From the NCBI GenBank assembly GCA_017551905.1, contig JAFZKK010000117.1, forward strand, positions 1 to 55,936: a stretch of 55,936 nt of DNA, written 5' to 3'. Each line of letters begins with the position of its first letter. Positions within the stretch are counted from its first letter, which is position 1. Shown piece by piece: positions 8,363 through 17,794 of this stretch. The DNA comes from Salinivirgaceae bacterium (GTDB lineage: Bacteria; Bacteroidota; Bacteroidia; Bacteroidales; SZUA-534). The translations under genes were made by a program, and so were the position numbers. The notes under the pieces were generated by a model. That model ran no database searches, was not told the origin of the DNA, and was given only the letters and a program-made list of their open reading frames with translations.

Positions 8363-9499
8363 ATGAATTTTATCGTATCAAGTTCGGAGCTTTTAGCTCA
8401 ATTGCAGGCGGCAAGCAGTGTTATCGCTTCAAAAAACACCATGCCTATCCTCGACAATTTCCTTTTCGACCTTCAAGGCACCAGACTGACAATAACAGCG
8501 ACAGACATTGAAACGACAATCATAGCCGCTCTCAATGTCGACTCGGCAAACGGCGAAGGCAAAGTGGCTTTGGACGCCAAACGTCTACTCAACATCCTCA
8601 AGGAGTTCCCCGAGCAGCCGCTCACCTTCAACATCAACGACATCGACAGCGACAAGAAAGCAGTCGACATAGTTATCAATTCCGGTAAATACAGCATCGT
8701 TGGTGTCAACGGCGACGATTTTCCGATGGTTCAGAGCCTCGACGACGACGCATGCCGCGTACAGCTCACCTCCGACGCCCTTATGCAGGGTGTTTCGAAG
8801 GCCATTTTCGCCACATCGGCCGACGACCTCCGTCCGGTTATGACCGGTATCTTTATCGAGATAGCTCAAGGCAAGGTGAAATTTGTCGCCTCCGACGGAC
8901 ACAAGCTGGTGTGCTACACCCGCGCCGATGTCAGCAGCGAGAGCGAAAACTCGTTCATCCTGCCCAAAAAGCCGGCCACGCTACTCAAGAATATACTGTC
9001 GAAAGCCGACACTCAGGTTCATCTTGCCTTCGACAAGAAAAACGCCGTCGTCGAATTTGGCGATTTCAAACTCGTCTGCCGCCTCATCGACGGGCAATTT
9101 CCAAACTATCAGGCGGTTATACCTCGCGAGGCACCACGTAAGCTAATCATAGACCGCAACATGCTGCGCAACTGCGTAAGCCGCGTGTCGGTGTTCTCAA
9201 ACCAGGCCAGCAACCTTATAAAACTGTCAATCAAAGCCAACCAGATTGGCGTCTCGGCACAGGATATCGATTTCTCGGTATCGGCTTACGAGACTGTCGA
9301 TTGCCAGTACGAAGGCGAGGATATGGAGATAGGATTCAAATCGGTGTTCCTGATTGAGATTCTGAAAAACCTCGACAGCAGCGACAATGTGGTTATCAAC
9401 CTTTCTGACGCCACACGCGCCGGCACCTTTGTTCCGTTCGACCCCAAAAACGCCGACGAAGAGGTGTTGATGTTGCTCATGCCAATGATGCTTAACTAA
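8363..9499 (+). CDS. dnaN: DNA polymerase III beta subunit (sliding clamp)
   Basis: 378 residues, the usual clamp length. N-terminal FIVSSSELLAQLQ-A-SVI-SKNTMPIL, the central ATSADDLRPVMTGIF, ILPKKP, DGQFPNYQAVIP and the C-terminal EEVLMLLMPMML (peptide-binding cleft end) are all standard DnaN landmarks over three clamp domains. It forms a ring dimer that tethers the replicative polymerase to DNA. It is monocistronic: own -7 box upstream and a strong terminator 21 bp after the stop. No dnaA or oriC signature is visible nearby. Confidence 0.97.
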   Translation: MNFIVSSSELLAQLQAASSVIASKNTMPILDNFLFDLQGTRLTITATDIETTIIAALNVDSANGEGKVALDAKRLLNILKEFPEQPLTFNINDIDSDKKAVDIVINSGKYSIVGVNGDDFPMVQSLDDDACRVQLTSDALMQGVSKAIFATSADDLRPVMTGIFIEIAQGKVKFVASDGHKLVCYTRADVSSESENSFILPKKPATLLKNILSKADTQVHLAFDKKNAVVEFGDFKLVCRLIDGQFPNYQAVIPREAPRKLIIDRNMLRNCVSRVSVFSNQASNLIKLSIKANQIGVSAQDIDFSVSAYETVDCQYEGEDMEIGFKSVFLIEILKNLDSSDNVVINLSDATRAGTFVPFDPKNADEEVLMLLMPMMLN

Positions 9500-9520
9500 A
9501 AGTGTTACAGCAATATGCAC

Positions 9521-9552
9521 AAGGGAAAGTGGAACAGCCGCTTTCCCTTTTT
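9521..9552 (+). terminator. Rho-independent terminator after dnaN
   Basis: AAGGGAAAGTGG (9521-9532) pairs with CCGCTTTCCCTT (9538-9549) with one G-T pair over 12 bp, loop of 5, then a T run. Confidence 0.85.
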
Positions 9553-9627
9553 CTTTGCCGCAACGCTTTATCGGGCCGATGATTGTTTAAATATGATTGG
9601 CGAGGGCAAACACAAAAACAAAAATTA

Positions 9628-9635
9628 TAACTTTG
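9628..9635 (+). promoter_or_regulatory. -7 box of DUF4271 gene promoter
   Basis: TAACTTTG matches TAnnTTTG, 19 bp before the ATG at 9655, implying a short leader. Confidence 0.55.
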
Positions 9636-9654
9636 CAGCGATTCGCAAAAGCAG

Positions 9655-10950
9655 ATGGATTATACACTTCAGAACGGTAGTCAGGCAGATACAGTGTCGT
9701 CGCCGCAGATAGCAGCGCCGACAATCAACACCGACCTTTTCCGCACGTTCGATTTCAACGGCGCCAACGCTTTCCGCGTCGACTCGAGCCGCATAGTGGC
9801 CAAGCCGGTGGCGCCGATAATCAAAACGGTGCCGTATGTTCCTGAAAACGATACCATTACTCATCCCGAATACGATGTGCTGACAGGCGAGTTTGTCATT
9901 CAGCACGACAACTCAATGGCCTCGCGGCTGCGACTGAACCCCATTGCGCCCGACACTACTATACAACAGACGTCGGCGCCCATTGAGCGGACACAGGTTG
10001 CCGCCGCACCGCAGCAAAGCGCACCCGACACCACAGCATCGGTTGTTGTATTGCCGGCACACAAAACCCAGGTTTTGGAAGACGCCAGTGCACCAATTCT
10101 TGTGGAAGAAGCCAATGCCGCACCGGTCGATACTGTTGCCGTGGTTGCCGAAAATGCAGCCGACACCCTTGTCGCCATGCCCGACACCGCAATTGTGGCC
10201 ACCGACACCACGGCAGTCGTGCAGACAAGCACAAATCTCTATACAGAAAAAGAGGGCAAGCCGATAAACCGCAAACTCAACAACTTCTCAATCAACCGCA
10301 ATGTTGGTGAAACCGACTGGATGATTGGCGTCATAATAGCATCGTTCGTCCTGTTTATTTGGGCGCGAATGATTTACGGCAAATTCATCGGCATGGTGAT
10401 GCAATCGGTAATGAGCGCCTTCACCGCCCGCCGCGTCTTTAACGAAACAAATGCTGTGCGCAACCGCATCTATTTCATACTCAACATAATATTCTACACA
10501 AACACCAGTTTGCTTGTGTGTCAGGCCTTTGAATATTACGAATTCAAAGTGTTCGACGACAGCCATTTCATGCACTTTCTGTTGTGTTTCGGAGCCATTG
10601 TTGTGTTTTTCTTGCTGCGCACAATAACCTTGAAAATCATCGATTTCATTTTCGACACCAAGGCTTTTAGCGAGTACAATTTCAACATCTATCTGTATAA
10701 CAAGGCTTACGGACTATTGATACTGCCGGTGGTGACAGTCATACCTTTTGTGCCGTCGTTTGTGGCTGAAAAGCTGATTTGGGCAGGGTTTGCGCTACTT
10801 GGGCTGTTCTATCTGATGTCATTGTTCCGAGGATTGCGAATTTGTATAAAAAATAGGGTTTCTATTTTCTATTTGTTTTTCTACCTTTGTGCCCTTGAAA
10901 TTTTACCTATAACAACACTGTGTAAATTAGTGATTGACTATTGTTTATAG
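9655..10950 (+). CDS. DUF4271 membrane protein
   Basis: 431 residues. Residues 1-~215 are a low-complexity, Thr/Ala/Pro/Asp-rich soluble region without a signal peptide. From ~222 come about six hydrophobic segments (for example MIGVIIASFVLFIWARMIYG, FLLCFGAIVVFFLLRTITL and ILPVVTVIPFVPSFVA) characteristic of DUF4271. In Bacteroidales this gene habitually precedes hemD, as it does here (34 bp gap), but its function is unknown. The start is supported by the promoter box 19 bp upstream. Confidence 0.85.
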   Translation: MDYTLQNGSQADTVSSPQIAAPTINTDLFRTFDFNGANAFRVDSSRIVAKPVAPIIKTVPYVPENDTITHPEYDVLTGEFVIQHDNSMASRLRLNPIAPDTTIQQTSAPIERTQVAAAPQQSAPDTTASVVVLPAHKTQVLEDASAPILVEEANAAPVDTVAVVAENAADTLVAMPDTAIVATDTTAVVQTSTNLYTEKEGKPINRKLNNFSINRNVGETDWMIGVIIASFVLFIWARMIYGKFIGMVMQSVMSAFTARRVFNETNAVRNRIYFILNIIFYTNTSLLVCQAFEYYEFKVFDDSHFMHFLLCFGAIVVFFLLRTITLKIIDFIFDTKAFSEYNFNIYLYNKAYGLLILPVVTVIPFVPSFVAEKLIWAGFALLGLFYLMSLFRGLRICIKNRVSIFYLFFYLCALEILPITTLCKLVIDYCL

Positions 10951-10984
10951 TAATATTTGAAGTTTAACTTAAATAACAAAAACC

Positions 10985-11743
10985 TTGAAAATCAAAAAAA
11001 TATTGGTTTCACAGCCAAAGCCCACGACTGAGAAGTCACCATATTTTGATTTGGCCGACAAATACAATCTGAAAATCGATTTCCGGCCATTTATCACCGT
11101 CACACCAATCGATGCCAAGGAGTTCCGCAAAGAGAAGGTGAACATTCTCGACCATACGGCGGTCATTTTCACAAGCAAGCACGCTATCGACCACCTGTTC
11201 CGCATGTGCGAGGAGATGCGCGTAGTTCTGCCCGACGATATGAAATATTTCTGCACAACAGAGTCAATAGCGCTCTATCTGCAGAAATACATAACATACC
11301 GCAAGCGCAAGATTTTCTTCGGCTCAGGCACGTTCACCGATTTGCTTTCGGTTCTCGACAAGCACAAGGAGAACAAATTCCTGTTGCCGTCGTCGGACAA
11401 GTACAAACCCGAAGTTGTTGAGCAGCTTAAAGCTCACAACATCGACCACACGCTGGCCATTCTGTATCAGACGGTGGCTACCGATATGTCGGACATTGCC
11501 GACCAAAACTACGACGTTATGTGCTTCTTCAGTCCCGAGGGTATTAAATCGCTGAAGACAAACTTCCCCAATTTTGAGCAGAACGAGATTAAAATTGCCG
11601 CTCTTGGCCCCACCACGGCAAAAGCCGTTGAGGATGCCCATCTCAGACTCGACATCAAGGCCCCGACACCCGAGGCTCCGTCGATGCCAGCAGCTCTCGA
11701 CCTGTTCATCAAAGAAATGAATAAAGCTTGTAAGAAAAATTAA
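10985..11743 (+). CDS. hemD: Uroporphyrinogen-III synthase, TTG start
   Basis: 252 residues. The opening MKIKKILVSQPKP-TEKSPYFDLADKY and LDHTAVIFTSKHAIDHLFRMCEE match the Bacteroidetes HemD type. The enzyme closes and inverts ring D of hydroxymethylbilane in tetrapyrrole synthesis. Conserved family positions are few, but AILYQTVATDMSD, CFFSPEGIKSLKTNFPNF and AALGPTTAKAVEDA are typical. The start is TTG at 10985: this gives exactly the conserved N-terminus and there is no upstream in-frame ATG in the gap after the DUF4271 stop. A terminator follows. Confidence 0.9.
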   Translation: MKIKKILVSQPKPTTEKSPYFDLADKYNLKIDFRPFITVTPIDAKEFRKEKVNILDHTAVIFTSKHAIDHLFRMCEEMRVVLPDDMKYFCTTESIALYLQKYITYRKRKIFFGSGTFTDLLSVLDKHKENKFLLPSSDKYKPEVVEQLKAHNIDHTLAILYQTVATDMSDIADQNYDVMCFFSPEGIKSLKTNFPNFEQNEIKIAALGPTTAKAVEDAHLRLDIKAPTPEAPSMPAALDLFIKEMNKACKKN

Positions 11744-11766
11744 TCTTTTCAAAGTGTTTTAAGTGG

Positions 11767-11798
11767 AAGGGTAACGCCGCGAGGTAGTGCCCTTTTTT
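11767..11798 (+). terminator. Rho-independent terminator after hemD
   Basis: AAGGG (11767-11771) pairs with CCCTT (11790-11794), with inner AC/GT and CC/GG pairs, then TTTTTT. The stem is interrupted, so strength is uncertain. Confidence 0.6.
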
Positions 11799-11834
11799 GT
11801 TTTTGGGGCAAAAAGCGAGAGTGTTCGCAATTTA

Positions 11835-12374
11835 TCACTCACTCACACTTTCCAAATCGAAGTATAATAGTCTGGTTGGAGCACCTTCATCATCCTTGGA
11901 AAGCGGCAAAAATCCTAGCTTGTAATAGAATTCCAACGCATCGGCGTAGGCATCCACTGTTATAAACCTGCAACCGGCTTTGTTGTCGTTGCGGTACGAG
12001 GCGATTATCATATTCACAATCATGGTTCCCAAGCCCATGTTACGATAGTTTTTGCTTGTTGCTAAACGGCAGATTTTTAATGCCGGATAGCTTTTGAACA
12101 TTTTGCCTTGCGCAAAAAACTGTTTGCGAAATCGGTTATATGCTGAGTTAGAAGGAAAATCGGTCAACGAAATACGGTCGTGAGCAAGGCTGAAATAGCC
12201 AATAATTTCACTATTGAAACTGTCTTCAAGCACATAGCTTGTGGCCAAACGCACACGGAAATACAAAGGAGCATCACTAAGGATGAAATCATTTAAGTCA
12301 TCGTCTCCGCAATCGAAACCTTCCACCTTATCATTCTCGCCAAGCCGGCGCAATTGAATATCATCCTTGTTCAT
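11835..12374 (-). CDS. GNAT N-acetyltransferase, possible toxin-type
   Basis: 179 residues, one GNAT fold. The acetyl-CoA loop is YRNMGLGTMIVN (R-x-x-G-x-G), the opening EGFDCGDDDLNDFI and the ending ALEFYYKLGFLPL are typical of the group containing TacT/AtaT-like toxins as well as ordinary acetyltransferases. It lies 7 bp downstream of a 53-residue basic protein gene in the same operon, a layout like a toxin-antitoxin pair; however the partner does not look like the RHH (DUF1778) antitoxins usual for TacT. Inserted, on the opposite strand, between hemD and rnpA, which are usually adjacent in Bacteroidales. Substrate unknown. Confidence 0.8.
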   Translation of the reverse strand: MNKDDIQLRRLGENDKVEGFDCGDDDLNDFILSDAPLYFRVRLATSYVLEDSFNSEIIGYFSLAHDRISLTDFPSNSAYNRFRKQFFAQGKMFKSYPALKICRLATSKNYRNMGLGTMIVNMIIASYRNDNKAGCRFITVDAYADALEFYYKLGFLPLSKDDEGAPTRLLYFDLESVSE

Positions 12375-12381
12375 GGTACTA

Positions 12382-12543
12382 TCAGAATGAACAATTCACG
12401 CATTTGCTGCGCAAGAACTCATAATCCTTTTTTATACGTTTTTTCCTTTCGGCGGTAAGTCGTTGCGGATTCATCATTTGCATCTCGAATCGCTTTGCTT
12501 CATCTCCAAAAAGAATAGGCGTCTCTTTTATTGGTCTTGCCAT
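12382..12543 (-). CDS. 53-residue basic protein, partner of GNAT gene
   Basis: ATG at 12541-12543 to TGA at 12382-12384. Begins MARPIKETPILFGDEAKRF, then a Lys/Arg-rich helix-prone middle (RLTAERKKRIKKDYEFL) and ends CVNCSF. It precedes the GNAT gene by 7 bp, so the two must be co-transcribed. The MARPIKETP start resembles small Bacteroidetes proteins paired with GNAT or other toxin-like genes, from memory rather than a search. It may be an antitoxin or just a co-expressed small protein. Confidence 0.7.
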   Translation of the reverse strand: MARPIKETPILFGDEAKRFEMQMMNPQRLTAERKKRIKKDYEFLRSKCVNCSF

Positions 12544-12629
12544 AACTTCCTGTTTTTATATCGGTTGTAAAAATAGAAAAAACTTGAATGTGTAAGTCTA
12601 AAATGTTTTTTGCAGATAACACGATACAC

Positions 12630-12637
12630 TATATTTG
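12630..12637 (+). promoter_or_regulatory. -7 box of rnpA promoter
   Basis: TATATTTG matches TAnnTTTG, with TTTG at 12609-12612 as a -33 box 17 bp upstream. The transcript would begin near 12644, which rules out the ATG at 12588 and fixes the rnpA start at 12660. Confidence 0.7.
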
Positions 12638-12659
12638 CACCTCAAACGCAGTATTTTCC

Positions 12660-13070
12660 ATGTCGCAAACCATTCGTCGATATACCTACAAGCGCGCTGA
12701 GCACCTGAAGCAGCAAAAGCTGATTGACATTGTGTTTCAGCAGAATAAGAGCATGCGTGTGGGACCGTTGAAAATGATTTACGCCATTGTGCCAACCGAC
12801 AGTTTCAGCTATCAGGTTGCGTTTGTGGCTCCCAAAAAGATACACCATCTGGCTGTTGACCGCAACCGCAACAAACGGCTTATGCGCGAGGCTTTCAGGC
12901 TCAACCGGCACATTATGACCGACGCCGTTGGCCAGCCGCCGGTGCAGGTGTTGTTCATCTTCATTGCACAGAACACTGAGCCAATGACATTCGCCGATGC
13001 ATCGGCCTGTGTGAGCCGCTTGCTTACGCAATTGTCGGAAAAAGTGGCAAAAAACTGCGTTAATTTATAA
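12660..13070 (+). CDS. rnpA: Ribonuclease P protein component
   Basis: 136 residues from ATG 12660; an in-frame upstream ATG at 12588 lies before the promoter and is rejected. The RNR signature DRNRNKRLMREAFRLN and the preceding VAFVAPKKIHHLAV are diagnostic. It binds RNase P RNA and helps cleave the 5' leader of pre-tRNAs. In Bacteroidales rnpA normally follows hemD and is followed by yidD; here a GNAT pair is inserted before it and yidD is absent, with an S41 protease gene next. Confidence 0.95.
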   Translation: MSQTIRRYTYKRAEHLKQQKLIDIVFQQNKSMRVGPLKMIYAIVPTDSFSYQVAFVAPKKIHHLAVDRNRNKRLMREAFRLNRHIMTDAVGQPPVQVLFIFIAQNTEPMTFADASACVSRLLTQLSEKVAKNCVNL

Positions 13071-13078
13071 TGTTATCT

Positions 13079-13086
13079 TACATTTG
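13079..13086 (+). promoter_or_regulatory. -7 box upstream of S41 peptidase
   Basis: TACATTTG matches TAnnTTTG, 32 bp before the ATG at 13119 and just after the rnpA stop. Confidence 0.5.
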
Positions 13087-13118
13087 TTTGTCGGCCTGAC
13101 TATACGGTCGATTATGAT

Positions 13119-14780
13119 ATGGAGAAAAAAACAAAACTGAGAATCAAGGTGGTAGCTGCGGTTGCCGCCATAATTATTGCGGTTGGCTTTGTCAACGACC
13201 GCGACTTTGAGATGTCGAAAAACCTCGACATCTACCACACTCTATTCCGCGAATTGTCAATCTATTATGTCGACGAGATAAATCCGGGCGATTTGGTGAA
13301 AAAAAGCATCGACGAGATGCTGAAGTCGCTCGACCCGTACACGGTTTTCATTCCCGAGTCGGACATTGAAGATTTTCGTTTCATGACCACGGGACAGTAT
13401 GGCGGCATTGGTGCTTACATACGTAGCAGCGACGGTCATGTAGTTGTAAGTGAGCCGATTGACGGCTCGCCGGCCATGCTGGCCGGACTGAAAGCTGGCG
13501 ACCTTATAGTTGAGATTGACGGCAAGGATGTTTCCGGATATAACACCGAAAAAGTGAGCGAGTTGCTCAAAGGCGAACCTAAATCGAAAGTGACGCTTAC
13601 CGTTGAGACGCCTTTCACCCATAAGAAACGCAAAGTCGAGATTATCCGTCAGAAAATCAAGGTTAAAAGCGTGCCTTACTATGGTATGGTGGCCGACGGA
13701 ATAGGCTACATCAGCCTTTCGAACTTTACCGAGAATTGCTCGCAAGAGGTGAAAGATGCGCTCATCGATTTGAAAAAGAACAACCAACTGAAAGGCCTTG
13801 TGCTTGACTTGCGAGGCAATCCGGGCGGACTACTCAACGAGGCTGTGTCGATGTCGAACCTGTTTGTCGATAAAGGCAACGAGATTGTAAGCACCAAAGG
13901 CAAGGTAAAGATGTGGAACAAAACATATTACGCCACCAGCGACCCTGTCGACACGCAGCTTCCGTTAGCTATTCTGGTGAACAGCGGCACAGCGTCGGCA
14001 TCGGAGATTGTATCGGGCGTGGTTCAGGACCTCGACCGAGGAGTCATTGTCGGGTGCCGCACCTACGGTAAGGGCCTTGTGCAGACAACCCGCGACTTGA
14101 GCTACAACACCAAACTGAAGCTGACAACAGCAAAATACTACATTCCAAGCGGCCGCTGCATCCAGGCGCTCGACTACTCGCACCGCAACGCCGACGGCAG
14201 TGTGGGCAAGATAGCCGACTCGCTCATCAGTGAGTTCAAGACACGCGCAGGCCGCACCGTTTATGACGGCGGCGGTGTTCTGCCCGACATCAATTTCGAG
14301 CCTGAGATAATGAGCCGCATAGCCGTCAGCCTCTACACCAAAAACCTGATTTTCGACTACGCAACGCTCTACAACCAGCAGCATCAGTCGATTGGCAAGC
14401 CTGAGGATTTCCGCATCGACGATGCCACTTACGACGATTTTGTCAACTTCCTGTCCGACAAGAATTACGACTACAGTCTTGAAAGCGAGAAGCTTATAAA
14501 CGAACTTGAGGCTGTTGTCAAAAGGGAGAAATACGAGGCACAGGTGGGCGATGAGCTTGAAAAACTCCGCACCAAGCTGGCTCACGACAAAACGAAAGAT
14601 TTACAGACGTTTAAGTCGGAGATAATCACGTTGCTTCAGGAGGAGATTGTGAGCCGCTACTATTATCAGGTTGGCCGCGTCAAATCGCAAATGACAAACG
14701 ACTCAACACTGTTCAAAGCCATTGACATACTGACCGATAGCGAGGCGTATGCCAAATTGCTGAAACCCGCTAACGAATAA
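13119..14780 (+). CDS. S41 family C-terminal processing protease
   Basis: 553 residues. N-terminal signal anchor (VVAAVAAIIIAVGFV), then a cap segment, a PDZ domain (~90-175, GIGAYI then GLKAGDLIVEIDGK), and the S41 protease core. The nucleophile is Ser293 in GTASASE and the general base Lys318 in YGKGLVQT; their 25-residue spacing equals that of E. coli Prc (S452/K477). A helical C-terminal extension of ~150 residues follows, common in Bacteroidetes homologues. It acts in the periplasm on C-termini of envelope proteins. First gene of a co-directional run with the glycosyltransferase, mscS, cmk and ispH. Confidence 0.93.
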   Translation: MEKKTKLRIKVVAAVAAIIIAVGFVNDRDFEMSKNLDIYHTLFRELSIYYVDEINPGDLVKKSIDEMLKSLDPYTVFIPESDIEDFRFMTTGQYGGIGAYIRSSDGHVVVSEPIDGSPAMLAGLKAGDLIVEIDGKDVSGYNTEKVSELLKGEPKSKVTLTVETPFTHKKRKVEIIRQKIKVKSVPYYGMVADGIGYISLSNFTENCSQEVKDALIDLKKNNQLKGLVLDLRGNPGGLLNEAVSMSNLFVDKGNEIVSTKGKVKMWNKTYYATSDPVDTQLPLAILVNSGTASASEIVSGVVQDLDRGVIVGCRTYGKGLVQTTRDLSYNTKLKLTTAKYYIPSGRCIQALDYSHRNADGSVGKIADSLISEFKTRAGRTVYDGGGVLPDINFEPEIMSRIAVSLYTKNLIFDYATLYNQQHQSIGKPEDFRIDDATYDDFVNFLSDKNYDYSLESEKLINELEAVVKREKYEAQVGDELEKLRTKLAHDKTKDLQTFKSEIITLLQEEIVSRYYYQVGRVKSQMTNDSTLFKAIDILTDSEAYAKLLKPANE

Positions 14781-14798
14781 AGAGCAGATTTAAAATAT

Positions 14799-15932
14799 AT
14801 GAAATCACAACTCAAAATATTATCGATAGCGCCAGAGCCTTTTATCCCGCCCGTGTCGGGTGACCAGAAAGGCGTTTACGGCTACCTGAGCGCACTGGGG
14901 CAGATATCAAACCTGACAGTCATAACTGGTGTCGGCTCAGAGACGCCAGAATGTTCGTTCAGCATTAAACCGATAGTTCCGCGCAGCGCTTTTCGCCGCC
15001 TTACGCGCGCCAACTACAAGATAATCTACGACCAAGTGACGGACATCAAGCCCGATGTCATCATTCTTGAGCAACCATTTTTGGGTTGGATGGGCACGCT
15101 GTCGAAAAAGACGGGTGTACCGGTGTTCACACATTCGTTAAATATTGAATATCTGCGCTTTATGTCGGCTGGCCGTTGGTGGTGGCCGGCAATGTTCGAG
15201 TGGGAACGCTTTGCAATGAAAATGGCGCGCGGCGCCTTCTTCACAACCGACCAAGACCGGCAGATTGCCATAAGCAAGTTCAGCCTCAGTCCCGACAAGT
15301 GCCATCTGAAACCTTACGGAGTTGAGCCGACATCGCTTCCGGCATGCGACCCAGCCGAGCGCGCCGAGATACTTGGCCGCCACGACATCGACCCTAACGA
15401 TAAGATTTTCATGTACTTCGGGGTGCTCAAATATCTGCCAAGCATCGAGTCACTTTCAATAATAATAGACGAGATAGCGCCGCGGCTGAAAAAGACTTTG
15501 GGCAGCGGCTACAAGATACTGATTTGCGGCGGCGGACTGTCGAAGAACGACCAACGCCGCTTTGACGACCTGCGCAAGCAGAACATCGTTTATGCCGGAT
15601 TTGTACCCGACATCGACTCGTATATCCGCAGTTCCGATGTGATTATGAACCCAGCCCTGCAAGGTGGCGGCATCCGAACAAAGGTTATCGAGGCCATAAG
15701 CCAGAACCGGCCGGTGGTATCGACATCGCTTGGCGCAATAGGCATCGACACAACGGTTTGCGGCAACAAGCTGCAAGTGGTTGTCGACAACAACTGGGAT
15801 ATGTTCGCCAGCAGCCTTGTCGGCGCACTATCGCTCACTGGCGACACTCCTCAGGCGTTTTTCGACAAATACAGTTGGCAGGGCATCGCCAAAAATGTTT
15901 ACGAGATACTTCAAACTTCTGTTAATAAATAA
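14799..15932 (+). CDS. Glycosyltransferase, GT4-like
   Basis: 377 residues, two Rossmann-like halves. The N-terminal KILSIAPEPFIPPVSGDQKG resembles the acceptor-side start of GT4 enzymes, and the C-terminal half has YFGVLKYLPSIESL, ILICGGGLSKND, YAGFVPDIDSYI and NPALQGGGIRTKVIEAIS, where the E-x7-E type donor-binding stretch is only partly kept. Probably transfers a sugar from an NDP-sugar to an envelope glycan; acceptor unknown. 18 bp after the protease gene and 9 bp before mscS. Confidence 0.85.
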   Translation: MKSQLKILSIAPEPFIPPVSGDQKGVYGYLSALGQISNLTVITGVGSETPECSFSIKPIVPRSAFRRLTRANYKIIYDQVTDIKPDVIILEQPFLGWMGTLSKKTGVPVFTHSLNIEYLRFMSAGRWWWPAMFEWERFAMKMARGAFFTTDQDRQIAISKFSLSPDKCHLKPYGVEPTSLPACDPAERAEILGRHDIDPNDKIFMYFGVLKYLPSIESLSIIIDEIAPRLKKTLGSGYKILICGGGLSKNDQRRFDDLRKQNIVYAGFVPDIDSYIRSSDVIMNPALQGGGIRTKVIEAISQNRPVVSTSLGAIGIDTTVCGNKLQVVVDNNWDMFASSLVGALSLTGDTPQAFFDKYSWQGIAKNVYEILQTSVNK

Positions 15933-15941
15933 TTTACGATA

Positions 15942-17099
15942 ATGGAAAAATTCGTTTTCCTTGGAGCCAACGGATACGATTGGTTAAAAGTGGCCATTGA
16001 CCTTGTGGTTACTATTGGCTTTAGCAAACTTCTGACGTGGATTATCCCACTGGTTTTCAGGCGATTCTCTAAAACATCGGAAGATAACATGCGCGCTCTT
16101 ATCAAGAAATGCATAACGCCTATCAGCGTGTTAATCATACTTATAGGTATCCGTCTGGCACTCACGCACTTTCCGTTGGATGAGTACAAGAAAATCATCA
16201 GCATGACCTACACGGTTGTCTCGTTCCTGACAATCACTTGGTTTGTTTCGATTCTGATAACAACGGTTACTTGCCGGATTATTTCATCGCGGAATCCCGA
16301 TGGCAAAAACAACAGCGCACTTATGTTGCCCACAATCAAGCATTTGATTCAGGTACTTGTGTGGGGCGCCGGCATCGCCATAACACTCTCGAACACCGGT
16401 TACGATGTCAAGGCGCTTCTGGCCGGACTCGGATTTGGTGGTGTGGCACTGGCTCTGGCCGCTAAAAACACAGTGACGAACTTCCTTGGCGGCGCCACTT
16501 TGCTCATCGACAATCCATTCAGCATTGGCGACCGCGTGCGCGTGGCTAACTTCGACGGAAATGTGACCTTCATCGGTCTGCGCAGCTTCCGCCTCAGCAC
16601 GCTCGACGGCACCGAGGTTACCATTCCTAACGCCAACATCATCGACAATGCTGTCGAGAACGTAACGCGCGAGCCGGCACGCCGCATCACTCTTAAGCTG
16701 CAGCTCACCTACGGCACCACTCCGGCACAAATGCAGCGGGCCATGGAAATTCTTAGGGAGATAGCCGTGGAAAATCCGCATGTCGACAATGCTTGCCATG
16801 TGTTTTTCAACGAGTTTGCCGATTATTCGCTCAGCCTCAAATTCATTTATTACATAATCAAAGGTTCCGACATTTTCGAAACCCAATCGGAAATGAACTT
16901 GCTTATTCTCAGCCGTTTCCACGAAGAAGGTCTGCGGTTTGCCTTCCCGACGCATAGCCTTTATGTCGAAAACGGAGCTGAAGACAATAGCGAAAAGTTG
17001 GAAGCACCTAAATCCAAAGCAATAGCGAGCCGCGAAACCAAGAAACTGGAAGACGTGGAAATCAAAAAGATAGAATCAAAAACTTCCGATTCAAAATGA
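15942..17099 (+). CDS. MscS-family mechanosensitive channel
   Basis: 385 residues. Four membrane segments, the last being the pore helix region ([21 protein letters not shown]) followed by [16 protein letters not shown], the conserved start of the MscS beta domain, and a mixed alpha/beta vestibule. The last ~45 residues are a highly charged Lys/Glu tail not part of the MscS core. It releases solutes on hypo-osmotic shock. Its stop overlaps the cmk start (ATGA), so the two are coupled. Confidence 0.93.
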   Translation: MEKFVFLGANGYDWLKVAIDLVVTIGFSKLLTWIIPLVFRRFSKTSEDNMRALIKKCITPISVLIILIGIRLALTHFPLDEYKKIISMTYTVVSFLTITWFVSILITTVTCRIISSRNPDGKNNSALMLPTIKHLIQVLVWGAGIAITLSNTGYDVKALLAGLGFGGVALALAAKNTVTNFLGGATLLIDNPFSIGDRVRVANFDGNVTFIGLRSFRLSTLDGTEVTIPNANIIDNAVENVTREPARRITLKLQLTYGTTPAQMQRAMEILREIAVENPHVDNACHVFFNEFADYSLSLKFIYYIIKGSDIFETQSEMNLLILSRFHEEGLRFAFPTHSLYVENGAEDNSEKLEAPKSKAIASRETKKLEDVEIKKIESKTSDSK

Positions 17100-17794
17100 C
17101 CGAAAAGAAACTCACCATAGCCATCGACGGATTCTCATCGTGCGGCAAAAGCACTGTCGCTAAGGAACTTGCGCGCAAATTAGGCTACATCTATGTCGAC
17201 ACGGGCGCAATGTACCGCGCCGTAACGCTCTACTGCATGCGCAACGGCCTCATCAGCGACGACGGCACTGTTGACAACGAAAACCTGAAAAAAGTGATTG
17301 GCGACATCAGCATCTCATTCAGCTACAATAAGTTGACAGGTGCAAATGCCACATTGCTCAACGGCGAGTTGGTTGAAGATGAAATCCGCCGCATCGAGGT
17401 GTCGAACAAGGTAAGCTACGTTAGCCGCATCGATTTTGTGCGCGAGCAAATGGTTCGTTTGCAGCAAGATATGGGGCGGCAAGGCGGCATTGTCATGGAC
17501 GGCCGCGACATTGGCACAGTTGTTTTCCCCAACGCCGACCTCAAAATATTCATGACGGCAACGCCCGAAGTCCGTGCCCAGCGCCGCTTCGACGAGCTGA
17601 CAGCCAAAGGCGAAAAGGTGAATTTCGACGAGATTTTGGAAAACGTCAATCAGCGCGACTACCTTGACCAGCACCGCGATGTGTCGCCGCTCCGTCAGGC
17701 TGACGATGCCATAGTGCTGGATAACAGTAATTTGACCCGCGACGAGCAGTTTGCCATTATTCTGCAAATGGTGGAAGATGCAAAACGAAAATAA
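17096..17794 (+). CDS. cmk: Cytidylate kinase
   Basis: 232 residues. P-loop GFSSCGKST, the CMP-binding [23 protein letters not shown] and the lid region RAQRRFDEL are all diagnostic. Phosphorylates CMP and dCMP to the diphosphates. Overlaps mscS by 4 bp at its start and ispH by 17 bp at its end; cmk next to ispH is a recurring pair in bacteria. Confidence 0.96.
   Translation: MTEKKLTIAIDGFSSCGKSTVAKELARKLGYIYVDTGAMYRAVTLYCMRNGLISDDGTVDNENLKKVIGDISISFSYNKLTGANATLLNGELVEDEIRRIEVSNKVSYVSRIDFVREQMVRLQQDMGRQGGIVMDGRDIGTVVFPNADLKIFMTATPEVRAQRRFDELTAKGEKVNFDEILENVNQRDYLDQHRDVSPLRQADDAIVLDNSNLTRDEQFAIILQMVEDAKRK

Noticed and set aside
12588..12659. Upstream start of rnpA
   Set aside because: The promoter box at 12630-12637 lies inside this stretch, and the added residues are not conserved.
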